NCBI GenBank assembly: GCA_022496805.1
Contig: CM040099.1
Location: 21,126,031-21,190,030 of the forward strand
Reading direction: 5' to 3'
Source: Pohlia nutans
Lineage: Eukaryota; Streptophyta; Bryopsida; Bryales; Mniaceae
Length of the DNA stretch: 64,000 nt
Made by a program: the position numbers and the translations under genes. The notes under the pieces are model-generated. The model ran no database searches and was not told where the DNA came from. It saw only the letters and a program-made list of their open reading frames with translations. Positions 31,889 to 45,113 of this stretch are shown here, piece by piece. Position 1 is the stretch's first letter, and every line of letters begins with the position of its first letter.

Positions 31889-33096
31889 GTAAAATAACTC
31901 CATTCTACAATTTTTTATTTGTTGTCGCAAGAATTATTATTGTATTGGAGTGATGTTTTTATAAATTGCAATAACCCTTTGTACCAAATTGTATTTTAGA
32001 TGAAATTAATAAATTATTGATTGAGTTCACTTCTAAATCTTCCATTATATTCTAAAATAGTATAAAATTGCACACTGTTCACAGTACAATTTTTTTATGT
32101 TCATAATACCACAATTCACAATACCAAATCTTAATATTCATTGTTGAGTGCATGAAGTCAGTAAAAATTTGTGAATATTGGTAAATTTTCAGTATTAAAC
32201 TCAAATATTTGTGCAGGATGAATGTAATTTTTTTGCAAAGATGATGAGGCAATGTTAAGTCTTAGACCTTTTAAATAGTAAATGCAAAATATAGTCCCTC
32301 CAAATCTTTTCCAAGTCTACTTTTCTTTTATGGTTAATAAATTCTCATAATAAATGATAGCTCGCTTTTTTACTTTAGTGTACTGGGTGACTTGGATTGT
32401 TTGAGGCATGTGTAAAGTGATTACATCCAATAGCAACATTTTTCATTTATAGAAAGGTACATTGAATATTAAGGGGACAAAAAAATTAAAGGAACTTACT
32501 TTATAAAAATCACCTAGTAGTAAACAATCATTAGGATTTGGGAATTGCATGAATCTCTCACTGGATGTAGTTTGAACATCAATAATCTATCACTGGCTCT
32601 AGTTATGCGGTGGCAATGCATGAGTCTATCATTGGCTTTAAATTGAATAATAATAATAGGTCCCTAGCTCTCATCATGTGGTAGCACACCATCACATTAG
32701 GAGAAATCTGTAGTCACAAAGGGGCCTTGGCCTTTGGCACGTGCTGAAAAATTTAGGCCAAACCGTGCATTTTACAAGACGGCACCAATGGTGCCACCGT
32801 GGCTGGCAGCAGCGCAGTTCCGTGGGTCGCGTCAATCGACGCTGCCAACACTGCCGATACTGCTAGCATTGCCAGCACTGCGGCTTCCGACGCTATCAAC
32901 GGGCAGCGACTGTACCAATGGGTTTACATAGAAAATGGTGTTTGGGCAGCCGGTTCACATAACACGGGCAAGCTTAGAGGGCCCCTTTGGGACCCCATTT
33001 TTCTCCTAATGCTTGCACTTTTGTGCAAGACTTATGTTAAAAACTCATGGATGACCAAAGCCAATGACAGTAATGATAAATACTTATGTAGTGTGA
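31889..33096. other. intergenic, no gene recognised
   Basis: Mostly AT-rich. A GC-richer island at about 32717-32995 is bounded by AAAGGGGCC and GGCCCCTTT and contains CTGCCAACACTGCC-type repeats. It may be another small inverted-repeat element. Its open frames show no recognisable protein. Confidence 0.4.
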
Positions 33097-33140
33097 AATA
33101 TTGATAAATTAGTATGGGCCCATACTAATTTATCAATATT
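33097..33140. repeat. 44-bp perfect palindrome
   Basis: AAATTGATA-type arms meet at GGGCCC. The half-site TATTGATAAATTAGTATGGG (33099-33118) is followed directly by its exact inverse, with no loop. Pairing extends imperfectly outward (AGTGTGA/CACTATA). Confidence 0.85.
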
Positions 33141-33575
33141 CACTATAGTTAATTTTGATGCTAGCAAGATGACCCAATTTCAACACCAATACTTCTTAAT
33201 GTCAACACCAATAGTTCTTAATTTCAAAACAAGTTTGCAAAAGTAAGCAATGGAAGTTCAAGAGTTATTTGAGACAACCAATGAGAGTTGAAGCATTTAA
33301 TTTGTACTTCAAGAATGTTTAATTAACCTAGAATTAAACAATAATTGCTCTTATAATCTCAACTTTGAAAATTCATCACTTATTCATACGGCCTCCAAAA
33401 ATTCTCAAACCAATTGCATTCACTTCATATCATTCACTTCGTATCAAGCCTTCATGTAATATTTTTTCCAAGTCGTTTTTGCAATGGCTTGTCTATTTTA
33501 GGTGTAGTTACCTTACTATATTACGTGGGTAGGGTATACAAGTGACATACTCCCTAAATTTACAACAAAACTAAA

Positions 33576-33991
33576 GTAGACGACGTGTTTCCGATCAGGC
33601 CCCCAATCACGCATAATAGGGCGACCACGAGGGCGACCTATTTCCGTGAATCAGCCTGCATTATTTGTAAACGGATGACAAGATGTTGGTTTCCTCTTAA
33701 TATAGAATGGTTGGCGTCGAGAATGGAGACTTGTTACCGAGTTAGTATGATATCATGTGTTCTCAAAATCTAGTTTTACAGTTCTTGGAAATAGGTCAGC
33801 CTATATTGCGAGAACGGGTTGGAGAGAATCTTCACTTTGAAAATTCGTAATAATTCAATATTGCCTCAAAATTTGTTCAAAAATATGTGACCTTCAAATC
33901 TATTTCCCTACACTGCAAAATTATTTGCCTATTCGTTACTTCACCGGAAATATGCTGAATTGCTTAAGGTGATCGGAAACAGGTCGTCTAC
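33576..33991. mobile_element. GTAGACGAC inverted-repeat element
   Basis: The left GTAGACGACGTGTTTCCGAT and the right ATCGGAAACAGGTCGTCTAC pair with one mismatch. A second inverted pair, CCTATTTCCGTGAATCAGCC and GAAATAGGTCAGCC, lies inside. Length is 416 bp, with no coding capacity recognised. Confidence 0.6.
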
Positions 33992-34546
33992 CTTATTGGA
34001 GGCGATAAAGTTTTAGTGCACCAAACATCGATTCCCAGTCTCGTTCCAACTCAGAAGTCAAGCCGTGTTTGTTCTTTGGTGCAGCTCCCTTCTGTGATAA
34101 CCTAATTGTGCCAGTTGGATTCGGCCTCCCCAGACTCAAAGACAAGACATGAAGACATGCTTTGCCCCAAACCTGTAAACTCTGACCTCCAACAATGCCC
34201 TGACGTACCTTGGTTGCAAGAATAACAGATATTTTACCTGTTTCAAGGTTGTTGCGAATTGAGTACTGTCTTCAAGGTGAGCATGTTGCATACCTAGAAA
34301 GTTGTCACTGTACATCTGGGTGCTGTCTGCAAGGGTAGACAAAATTGTACACAGTGCAGGTCAGCTATTCAAGTACCTATCCCTACAGTTGCACTTTTGG
34401 CTTCTTAGATACGTCATAAAACCAAGTAGTCTGTACAAAGGTTACGGCTGGATCCTATGTTCATTCAGTAACACAAGAACCTGAAACCATCAATCTAAAC
34501 AACTCGAGTTTGTCATGAACACACACACACACACACACACACAGAA
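33992..34546. other. 3' flank of the LRRC9-like gene
   Basis: Probably contains the 3' untranslated region on the minus strand. An (AC)n run lies at 34519-34543, directly after the stop codon. No other feature recognised. Confidence 0.45.
34519..34543. repeat. (AC)n microsatellite
   Basis: A dozen AC units, just beyond the LRRC9-like stop codon, likely within its 3' untranslated region. Confidence 0.9.
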
Positions 34547-37500
34547 TTAGGGGATTCTCTCCTTTCCAGGGCTGACATTTTTCAGAAAAGTCTGGAACGG
34601 CAACATGAAGAGCTTGTTCTCAATTCTGCTACCTTTTCGCACCAACGACCCAGCTTGCTTAGAATCGAACTGCTCCCATTGCTTTTGTGAGTTGTATTGT
34701 GTGTTCATATGGGAATTGTGTGACGTGTTTTGGGTGCTGGCTTGATTGATTCCATAGCCACGCAGCCCGTTCAAGATGGTTGGTTGGGGTGCACACATGG
34801 TGTCAAAATTCAAGGACGTGACTTTGAGTGGGACCTTGATTTGGCCACCAACGGACATCGAGTTGGGCGTGCTCTCAAGTAGTACGTTTGGATCCAAAAC
34901 AAGCGTGTTGGGCTCCTTTCCAGATGCATATGCATCAGCATCTTGCCTCTCCTCCTGCATATTTAACAACAAAACAGTTCAACGTTGTCAGTATTAACTG
35001 GAATACTTGGCAGTAATAGTTATCAGTATGGTAGTTGAGTTCAAGGATTTCCACCGAGACAAAATGCTGCATTCTTGGAGGATCATTAGGGGGTGTCACA
35101 TTTGATTTCAGCAAATTTTTTGAATTCCAAACTGCAGTCCTATTCCCTTACACTTCATCGCTATTCTCTTAGTACAAAAACTGGATGTTAGGAGGCAAGC
35201 TCTAGTGTATTCTCCATGCACACTTCATCCTTTCTCTCAATGTTGAATGACTTAAGTTTTAATTATTTTGTTCAAAACGCTAATTTGAGGACTTTGAGGT
35301 CTTATTCTTTGTCTCAATGCTTGATGAATTGGGTTTCATCTAGTTTGTTAAAAACGCTAATTCGAGAAATTTAAGGATGTCATGTCCCTATTCGTCGAGA
35401 TGGGGGAATTCAACGCATTAGGTGACATCAACTATCACTCCTCCTTATTGTTTGTTAAATCAAATAATAATCAGATTTTGACAAGATTGAATTTAGACAA
35501 TGTGATGATAGACCTGAGATATCGGTCTTCCATCAAGTTGCTCCAGATGCTCCAACCTGCTGATGACAGAATTTCGGTACTGGTTCTGCCTGCTCATCTG
35601 TTCGTGCCCATCAAAGTGTTTAGTAAGTGTTTTTTCATAAGGAATGGATTAAAAAGTGTTTGCATGATGATAGATCACAAGCAGACTCTCGGTAGTATCT
35701 TCAATTTTCTTTTGTGCTTCTGATGGAGTTGTTGCTTTAAGCAAGTTCCATAGACATTAAGACCATTGTTTGAGTCAGTTGGCGTACCTATCTTTTTGTA
35801 ATACTATTCCAAGAGACTCAAGTAAGCTCATGATAAGAAGTTTATTACATTCTTCTTCGCTCATAAGCAATATGGTAGGCATGTGTGGCGCTCTTACCGG
35901 GTTATTGTTCAACCAAAGCTTTGTCAACTTGGGTAATGGAGACAAGTAATCAATGCTTGCAAAACCTCCAAGTCGATTGGGAGTAAGAAGGTTCGATGTT
36001 AGGTCCAAACTCTCCAAGGAAATCAGTCCCCCAATGTGCACTAGGGTCTTGAGAGAGTTGTCGCCAAGGTGCAAAACTCGTAGATTTTGCATGCTTGCAA
36101 ACGATCCTGGATCCAACTCTTTAATGCTGTTGTGATTTAAGTAAAGATGTTCGAGATGTTTTAAATTTTCCATTCCGTCAACCTTCACAACAGAGAAATG
36201 TGCATGTGAGTTGATTGGAATAGGATGTAATGCGGTAAATTAGCCAAATAATTCTTCACATAATGCATTAGGACGTTTTCAGAGGGTGCTACTCGTAAAG
36301 CAACGTAGATTATTCATTCATTTCAGGCATGGAGCTTGTTTTCACTGAATGTAATCATTTGAATCAAGAGTTTTCTTCTATATAGGATTGAAAATTATGT
36401 CAGAGGCAGTCCCTGCACGAGATGTGTATTGAGTAACGGAAAATGCATTGATAGCCTTTGAAAGGTGAGACTTTCTTACCTTAGTGATTTTATTGTCTTG
36501 TAAGGAGAGATGCTTGAGCATTGGAAAACTAGACAGCCGCAAAGACGTGATACTAACAATGTTATTCCCACTCAGCTCCAATACCTGTAATTCCATCAAC
36601 AACACATTGGATGACATTTTTAGCGAGAGGCCAGAGGACACCTGACAAGACAAATAGGAAGTTTTGTTGCACTCACGAGTCATACTACTGTGTGTAACTA
36701 CATCACACATAAGATGTGCATTCACATATGGATCTCTGGAGTCTCGAGAGAATTCCGTCAGGTCAGAAATACCTAATAAAAAGTTATATGAATTTTAACT
36801 TAGGTAAAACCAGTTGGCCGCACACAGTACAGTTAACAGACTAGAGCCTAACACCTATCCAGTAGTTCCAACAATATCGATCCACGAAAAATGTACATGC
36901 AACCCAGAAGCTCATTGCAGCAGAAATAATACTACCAAATTCTTCTTGAGCCCCAGTCGTACCAACAATTAGTGTGATGTTGTTTGCACAATCGATCTTA
37001 TTACCAAGCATTGACCAGACAGGTTGGACGGGTCAATCTATGACAAACCTCAAGTGATTGCAAAGCATGCCTAGACGTGCTCGCAACTGAGTTGACTGTT
37101 TTCCCCAGCCTTTCGCCCTTGCTCTCACTCTCTGCCGCTTCTGGGCTTGGAGAGAGACTCGGGGTTCGTAGCAATGACCCATTCTCGATACTATTGTTCT
37201 CTAACCTCAAAATTAGCAGATTTGATAAGTACCTGCATCATAAAAGCTCACGTATATTAGTTTATGACTCACGTATTGAAGACAAACCGAATGAAACATC
37301 TCGGAGCTCCGACTCCAAGAGGCATTAATCTGCTTTACTGTTTCAGAAGCAAATAGCAAAACTAGCAGGTACACATGATACATTTTCTCAGAACCAAAAA
37401 GGCATATGCCTCCTTGGAAAAGGCTGCTGCTCATGCACGCGGTGAGAAACATCAAATTTAGAGCTCAGCAAGAACTTCATGATATAAGTGGAGATATTAT

Positions 37501-40500
37501 TGTTCATAATTCAATTGCAATTGCAAAGGACTGATACAATTAAAATTGGGTACATCACCTGAGGGGGTGCAACGAAGAGATCATGTTGTTATTCAGATTG
37601 AGCTCTCTCAAGTTCTGAAATTCTGGTGACTCAAAAACATCTCCACAGTGGCGTATTTTCTGCTCAGATAAATCCAATACCTGAACAAAAAGCCCCGGTT
37701 ACCCATTAGGACCCGAACTTTTTGTTACTTAAAAATGCAGGCTTTTTTCCTTGAATCTTTTATTTATCAAGATGAAGTTGGTTTGACATCTGGGTGATGC
37801 GATTTAATTCCTTGTATTCACTTCTATTGAAGGTTACTCTTAAGCTCTAACAACCAGTCCTGTAAGGCTAACAAGAAACAAGAAGTCCTCTGTATAAGGT
37901 CAGTTTCATAAACATCATATGGGGGTTAGTAAGAACCCAAGTGAGCAAGTAACCTCCTTGAGCTTCAATAAATATTATTCAGTGTCTTCAGAAATTTATC
38001 TACTAAAATTTTCACCTGTAAAGCTTCGAGATGTTTGTGGCCAACGCACTCCTCCACAACCTCTTTTTGGAGACGCCCCGTGTACTTGTTGCGTGCGTCT
38101 GCTAGTTCAGTACTGTTCACATTAACACTATCCAGAACCTGCAGAACGCCAACCGACCACAAGGTATCATAGAGTTACGCATGTCTCAATGTAAAGATTT
38201 GCACATCTTGGGTCCACTGGCGTGAGATTTTTCACATACAGAGGTAAGGCAGAGGCCTATTAAACAATCTTGGTCAGCAAGTAGATTCATTTCAAGGTAG
38301 ACAGAGAGTCTTACTTTTAGTTTACGAAGTGAGTAGATTGTGTACAATCGATAGTCGCGAGCTTCACAAAAGGCATTGCCACAGAAATTCACGACCATCA
38401 GTTTGGGTAAATCCCGGATATGATTGATTTCCATCATTTTCGTAAGTTGGTTGTTCTGAGCATATAACTCCATCAAGGATACCAAACCCTCTATACCCTG
38501 CAAAATAATGCAGGCAGTTAATCAACATCTTCTCTGTTGAATCTTTTCAATGCTCCTGTCACCTATAGTTCTGTACGGGTGCACGTATTGACTCCCCAAA
38601 GAAGATTGCACCTTCCTTTGTCAAAATTTTAATTCTCACAGATGTTGCTAATCATTGATGTCTGACAAGATCTGCAAAGAAAAGAAATGAACCTTAAGGG
38701 ATGATATTTGGTTGTTATCGATTGAAAGCTGCTCAATAGTGGTGAAAGCGCCAACATCGATGCAAGTGGTCAGCTGATTGCAGCCGAGGTCCAATCTCCA
38801 TAATGATTGCAATTTGCTGATCCCAGAAACCTGTAAACCGTATGTGAGAGACCATTTGGGAACTCAACTTCAAGAAAGGTGTCACCATTTTTGTACAACA
38901 GTAACGAGAAACTGGCATAGCTATAAGATCGAAGCAATAAATGTGCATACTTCTTAGAGGACAGTTTTCGCTCACGCAATGCAAAGGGGAGAATGAGGGA
39001 GGTGAATAATGGGTGATGCTGTGCAAATTAACCCAACAATTTTAATGACTACAATCTTTCAAGTACCAGTCGTGATCACGATAGAGAAAGTTTCAAATGT
39101 TGATTTTGCGATACCTGCTTGATTACGTTGTCGTCAAGAATAAGCTCTTCAAGCATGGTACAATTATCAAGACCTGCAATGACCGATATTTCATTTCCAG
39201 ATAGAAACAGACGCCGCAGATTTGGCAACCTGTCAAAGCAATACATGGTCTTCAGTTTCCGGTGCTCTAAATGAACCTCCTCAACCCCTTCATAGCATGC
39301 TGGTCCTTCTTTCGTCAAGTGCACCGACTTTCTCTTAGATGATGTCTCTATCCTGTGAAATTTTGTGAACTGGTTTAGCCTGTAGGGGCTTAATCTGAAC
39401 GGATCTGCAAGTTGTTTTTGCCCACTCATCTTCGGTGTTGCTGTACGCGTAACCTTTTCAATTCGTTCAGCTGGTTTTGTTCCCACTTTTCCGTCCGCGC
39501 CTTCAGGAACTGCTTTAGGTCGATGGAAGTTGATGGCGTTCTCCAAATCTTGCTCATTGAAGGATAATGGAACACCAGATGTTGCTGGCTGTATCTCACA
39601 TTTCCCTGCGGTGCTTGGAAAAACTATGGGCTGAGGACAGTATTTACTCATTGCTGCCACGCGGTCTTCTGATCAGAGTACACAGCACAGTAGGAAAAAA
39701 TGATCAGCAATAATTTCGGGGCACATGATCTTGCAAGCACCAGACTGATGATTCGCCTCAAATTAGTACATAATATGTCGCTACACACATGCTGGGGCAA
39801 GTAAATTCTTGAGCTTACTAACCTGTGCTGACTGTCTTGCAGTCAAGCTCTGCAAGAGAGGGTAAAGATCGCAGAACTAGAGAGTGATAACTCGACTCAT
39901 CAACAATAGGGTTGCTTCGCAAATTCAAGTTCAGTAGCCCTGGTACCTGCATAGGATTTGTCAAAACTCAACGTTTCAAAATGTGATACGAAGCTTCAAA
40001 TAACCAGGATTGGTGAAAACATAGAAATTGAAGCTGAGTATTAATCTCGTACGTAAAAAAGGAATGATCTGCATACTTGCAACTGCAGAAGACCGAGATC
40101 ATCCGAACACCATATTTCATTTCCGGCCAGGTCCAGTGTGAGCAAGTTACTAAGACCGCTTAGACCGTCAATCCTTTTCAACAAGTTGTAACTCATGTCC
40201 AATCTTTCCAGGACACACAAATCTTGCAACCCGGTTATTTGAGATATCTTGTTAAATGATAACACAAGGACCTTGAGACTAGGAAGACCACGGAGTAAGT
40301 CAACTCCCGTAATATTACAGTTGTGCAGGTTGAGATAGGACAAGTGCAAAAAACTGCCCTCTAAACCGTTCCTTCTTTGAAGATACTCAACGGATAGAGC
40401 TACACCTTTTCCTGAGTGTGGTCTTGAGGAACAAACCAGATCACAAGCATTGGGGCAGTCATTTTCCGCTCTTGTGGACTGGCATTTTCCTTTTCCTTCA

Positions 40501-43500
40501 GATTCACTAAGATGCACATCTTCAGTGTGTCCGTTGGTCAGGGCTGTCTCCTTTGAAAGCTTCGCATTCTTGGCAGCGACAGGGTCCAGCTTGCTAGTAT
40601 CAGATTCCTTGAAGCTATATTCATATTCCACTAAATATTCAGGGACCACCGTAGCTGAGTCAAACACTGACCACGAGCGCTGCGTGGGGTCCATGGGATG
40701 AGTTCTGTATACTGAGTCGGCATGCGGATACGATGTTTTCTTAGCAGGAGCAAAGTTTTCTCCCTCTGCAGGCAAAACAAACGCATCTAGGTGACTAATA
40801 AAGGCATTTGGATTTCCCACCAATAGGATTTTCTTTAGCAGAAACACGTCGAGTAGAAAAATTTCAAGGACCACAGCCGTGGTTGCTCTGTATGATGATT
40901 TGAACAGACTCAATGGCTCACCGATCTGACCCAAAGCCATTGAGCCATGAACGAGGCCTGTCAAAGTTTAAGTACCCTTCAGCTAGAGTTGGGGACACCA
41001 CGCCATAGCAGTAGTGTTCGGAAAAACTCAGCCTCATGATATCACAAAGTTGAATATGACTGTCTAAATACTTGCTGAAATGAACGAAATGCCACTCCGA
41101 GGATGAAGAGGGAGTTCACCTGTCTGAAGGACTCCATTTATTACGATGGCAGCGCGTGGGTTTCTTGTATAAGCATGGGTAATATCTCGAACTGAGGCAC
41201 CCAAACATGTCTTGACGACCAATAGCCAACCCGTTGTTTTGCCTCTGCAGCTTCCATCGGATGTCTGCTCTGCAATGGCCTGCTAAGAGCCATTCATAAA
41301 AAGGGCAACTCATAGGTTGCAGAAAAACCTATCTAATGATTTGCAGGGTAGCAACGGCTATGTAACCGGAGTCCCCTATAGCTGCTACAGCTAAAACATC
41401 CAGAGTACAAGCAACGCGCTCATAAGTTGCTGTCACACTAGCGTTCGATTATCAGTGCAAGCCAGTTCCTGCAGAATGATATCCTACCGTAAAACATGAT
41501 AGACAACTAGCCTTAACAGCTAAAATACCTGCAGACTAATGCGATGCGTAAAAACAACTTATCTGGGAAATAGTACCTGTAAGCGGCACATGTCAGCCAG
41601 GCCAATAGAATTCGAAAGAACGACAGCTCCTGTAGACATATTCGGATTGTGGTCGTTCGTAGAAAACGGAAATCCTTCTTCAATAATCCACTGTAGCTCA
41701 TCAGGAGCTTGCAATGTCTCTCCATAAAGCAAATACTCTACATGTCTTTTGTTGCCCTTCTGTATCTGCAGAGAGAAAAAGATGCTCCAATCTTAAAAAT
41801 TAATCTCTGGTCCCAGATGCAAGTTCAACTAGCAACTGATTAAGTCTACTACTGCAAATAAATGCTTCACACGTAAATGAGATCTACTAAAACAGACTAA
41901 GTTTGAAAATAACTACTCCTTTCGGAAGCTAAGTAGTGACTCACATAACCTTCGAGAGTCCTCTCGAAACGGTCCTGAAGAAAACGGTTGTGGATACGTG
42001 TGACCTTCAGCACCTGCATTCCAGTGATAGAAAAAGGAACAAAGTCTACAGGGAAGAATCGCGACATTACGAGATCCATGCAGCTCTTAAACCAGGCGTC
42101 CTTTGAATTTCCAACCTCCATCCGAATGTTGCCCCCTACACAGCGACACACAGCGACATATCAGCAGCAATGTTGAAAGAGCGGGTTCTCAATAAAAGGA
42201 AAGTTGTGACTTCTACAAATTATTAAGATAAAGTCTGGGAAAGGATAGGGTTGGTTGGGTATAGGATCGAAGAATGAACTATTTCTAATTTAATATCAAG
42301 CGGAACGCAGAGTGTACAGTACAGCAGACCATCCTGCTCTAAGATTTGTACACCTAAAGCCCGCTGAACTGATTATGGCTAAGCTGGACCGAGTAACTGA
42401 AAAAACAGCTGTGAGACACATGATGATATTTTTATTGACAAGGACTAGTTGCTGAACAAGTACGGCGATTACCAGTATCAAGCTCAACCATAAGCCAGTG
42501 TATATTCAAATCCACAGCAGCCTGGTCCTTGGCCTTTCCTAGTTGAAGTTGGGTGCGTAAATTATCAAGGTGCTTTACCAGATTCGAAATCTGCTGATCG
42601 ACCATAGAGATTTTGGCCTTTATTTGTACCCACCACTCTTTACTCTTCCGCGGGTCACTCTTATCACTCCCCGTCCTTGCAATTTCAATATCTGGTTCCT
42701 CACACATCTCCTTTTCCATGTCCTTGCGGGTCTTTATGAGCTTTGAAAGATTCCTGTAAACAATCCCGGCATCGGCATAACACAGTTTCAGTGAGTGCAC
42801 AACGTAGGATCTCCGTACAAATATCATCTATCTTAGCAGTCAATTAAAAAATCTCTGCAGACACGGGATAATGCGAGTATAGAAGGAGAAAATAAAATGT
42901 GGAGTTACTTTTGCAAACATTTGATTCGTTGGATATCAGCTTTTAAACAGGGATTTGTGCTGTTGTTGCGATTTTGCTGGAGTGATTTGATGCACATGTT
43001 GTAGTAAACGCGCTTCCTTGTATACATGACTCTTGCAGCTTGTTTCGCCTCTTCTGTCAAATCCACTGTGTCCACTGACTGTAATTGGCGGAGGCGGAAT
43101 AAAATGTAAGTCTGCACACCCTTTCTATATTATTCCAATTATTACGTAAAGTTGGACAACATCATCTCACTGTGCTCTATACAGAAATCCTGAAATGAAA
43201 ACGAAAGAATTTCCAAATTCGTAAAATAGACTGGCAAAAGGAAAAGTCAAGTGACTGGTGTTGTTGCATTCAATGATTGTTCGAATGCGTATCGACTGTA
43301 TACAGAGAATCAATGTCAATTATGCAACGACTCGACTTTATTTCTCCAGCTGCTCATAATCTTGACAGTTTGAGAAGATGATGCTTATAAAGTAAACATT
43401 TTGTGAATATACATTGCAAAAAATACCTGGTAATTGTGGAGAAGTGCAAGAGGACTGTCCCCCCACTGTGGGTCTGAGAATCGCAGGTCTTTCAAGTTTT

Positions 43501-45113
43501 TTAACCTTGTCAAATTTCCTATTTCCTGGGAACCACCGACATAGAGTCAAATTTTTCTGCTTAGGCACAGGCTACTTGAATCAAAATTCATTCGTAGAAA
43601 CTAGGAATAAGATATTTTATGCACGTGCAAGATAATTCTAAAACAACAAACCAGGAGAAGGAAAGCGAGAAGCGGGCCCTGAAAGCCCTTAGGTTGGTTG
43701 TTCATCAACTCATGTTTTCAAACTGTCCTACTGCATTATAAATATACAAAGTCTATTATGTGCCCTTGACAAATATCCAAGAAAATTAATCAAATGAGTA
43801 CCCTGAAAAATACAGACTTTCCTGTTACTTGAGGCTGAGTAAACCCTCGTACGTGGAGATAACATCATAAATGTGCAACAAAACTTCGTTCTTGAACACT
43901 GTTACTTCCCACCCTGATGTCGAGAGAAGAAAAGTGAAATACACGCTATGGAGCGGGCAAAAATTGCCATTCAAACAGGGAGCTCATGGTAGTGGAAAAC
44001 TTAGCTGCTTAACGGAAGAAAAAAGAGATTTGATATTGATAGGCAAAACCACCTTAAAGGAGCCGATGTTGGTGGCAGCGACATTCAGAAACTCCAGTTC
44101 CTTCATGTTGAGTACCTCACCCAGCTGACTGATGGGATTTCGAGCGAGGCTCAGCTCTTTCAGACGTAAGTCACCAAGACCGTCCACGGTACGAATCTCA
44201 TTATTGGACAACCATAGCACGTCGAGGTTCGTGAGGTGTGCTATTCCGGTGATGCGATTAATCCGGTTGCTATGCAGAAAGAGCTCCTTCAGTTTCAGGC
44301 AGTTTCCCAGGCCTTCAATCCTGCACTTTGGGATGAATCAAGCATAACTATAAGCAAAACTCAGATAGTGGAGGAAGCTGAGATTCTATAAGTCCACAGC
44401 TGATCGACTCTGCCGTACATTAAATCCAACTGTACTTTCGTCGTCTAAAATTGCAAACAGCAGGAATTGATTTGCAAAGTCTACTCTACCGGATAGGCGA
44501 TTCATCCATCTAGTGATGTCAAGGTATGTAGTGCAGAAGCAGACCATCAAATTACCTCTGAATACTGTTTTCGCTGAGGCGAAGTAGTTCAAGATGTGGG
44601 CAGTAATGGAGCCCTTCGATGGAGAGAAGATTCTGCTGGACTAGAGAAAGAGACACGAGATTTGGGAAGAAAGACATGCAGCAGATGTGCGGGAAGTTGT
44701 ACAGAAACATTTCAATGGAGGTAATGGTTTCAGGAGCCAAGACCAGCTGCTCCTCACTGATGTCATTGTATTCGCAGATATCCTGCAAGGCTGTTTCCCA
44801 ACCGAACCTCTTACTCCACGCACGCTAGCAAAAAAACACAATTAAAATGTCTAGGTGTCTACTTGAATTGCTGAAAGCCAGAAGTGCCAAGAAACAATAT
44901 ATGTCCAGCTGTGAGGAACCAATCCTTGCCATTTCCTGTCAACAATCTGCTTAGGGACCAATGGCTATTGACCAAATCCTTTGCCATCCGTACTTCAATG
45001 CTTTTGAGACAGTTACTTAGATCAGGCCATATGCAATGGAAGAATACATGACATAGACCTAACGTGCATAAGATTGTAAACCTGCTTCCATGTAGCGTCT
45101 GCTGATGGGCCAT
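34547..45113 (-). CDS. LRRC9: LRRC9-like leucine-rich-repeat protein, 21 coding exons, ~1621 aa
   Basis: All joins keep phase with GT-AG sites. Exons (minus strand): 45113-45082, 44807-44556, 44320-44053, 43525-43427, 43111-42909, 42753-42473, 42135-41945, 41765-41577, 41279-41120, 40957-40077, 39946-39823, 39668-39115, 38830-38693, 38497-38315, 38138-38016, 37680-37559, 37232-37049, 36584-36480, 36182-35898, 35597-35514, 34954-34547. Order: N-terminal SDS22-type LRRs (aa ~40-215, e.g. NLDVLWLSNNEIRTVDGL), a helical linker (aa ~218-378, with YYNMCIKSLQQN), a PARP-like region (~415-672), then many LRRs (~760-1485) and a ~135-residue unordered tail. The LRR-linker-core order, the YYNM(C/R)IK(S/T)LQ motif and VVPEYLVEYEY match animal LRRC9 as I know it, which is somewhat shorter (~1450 aa). 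LRRC9 is conserved in ciliated organisms and associated with motile cilia. Its molecular role is not settled. The first exon is the least certain, because another acceptor and start are possible. Confidence 0.85.
40280..42000 (-). other. PARP-like central region of the LRRC9-like protein
   Basis: Exons 7-10 carry motifs in the order of a PARP catalytic fold. These are RIHNRFLQDRFE (as in the RIQN..LW..Y start), EYLLYGETLQ where PARPs have LFHGT, GFPFSTN, STGAVVLSNS where PARPs have YGxGxYF, and TGWLLVVKTCLGASV. The region ends with SYPHADSVYRT and FDSATVVPEYLVEYEY, close to the FVVF....PEYLI.Y ending of mono-ADP-ribosylating PARPs. The His of the H-Y-E triad appears replaced, so an enzyme-dead binding fold is the likelier reading. 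This is motif reading only. Confidence 0.5.

Noticed and set aside
32734..33104. GC-richer frames resembling Ala/Ser-rich peptides
   Set aside because: They are explained by a small GC-rich inverted-repeat-bounded island with trinucleotide-like repeats. No domain.
35773..35897. Extension of the LRRC9-like exon 19 frame past 35898
   Set aside because: A strong donor GTAAGAG at 35897 and a phase-compatible next exon ending an LRR cap (SVISRLEHLEQLDGRPIS) show that the extension is intron.
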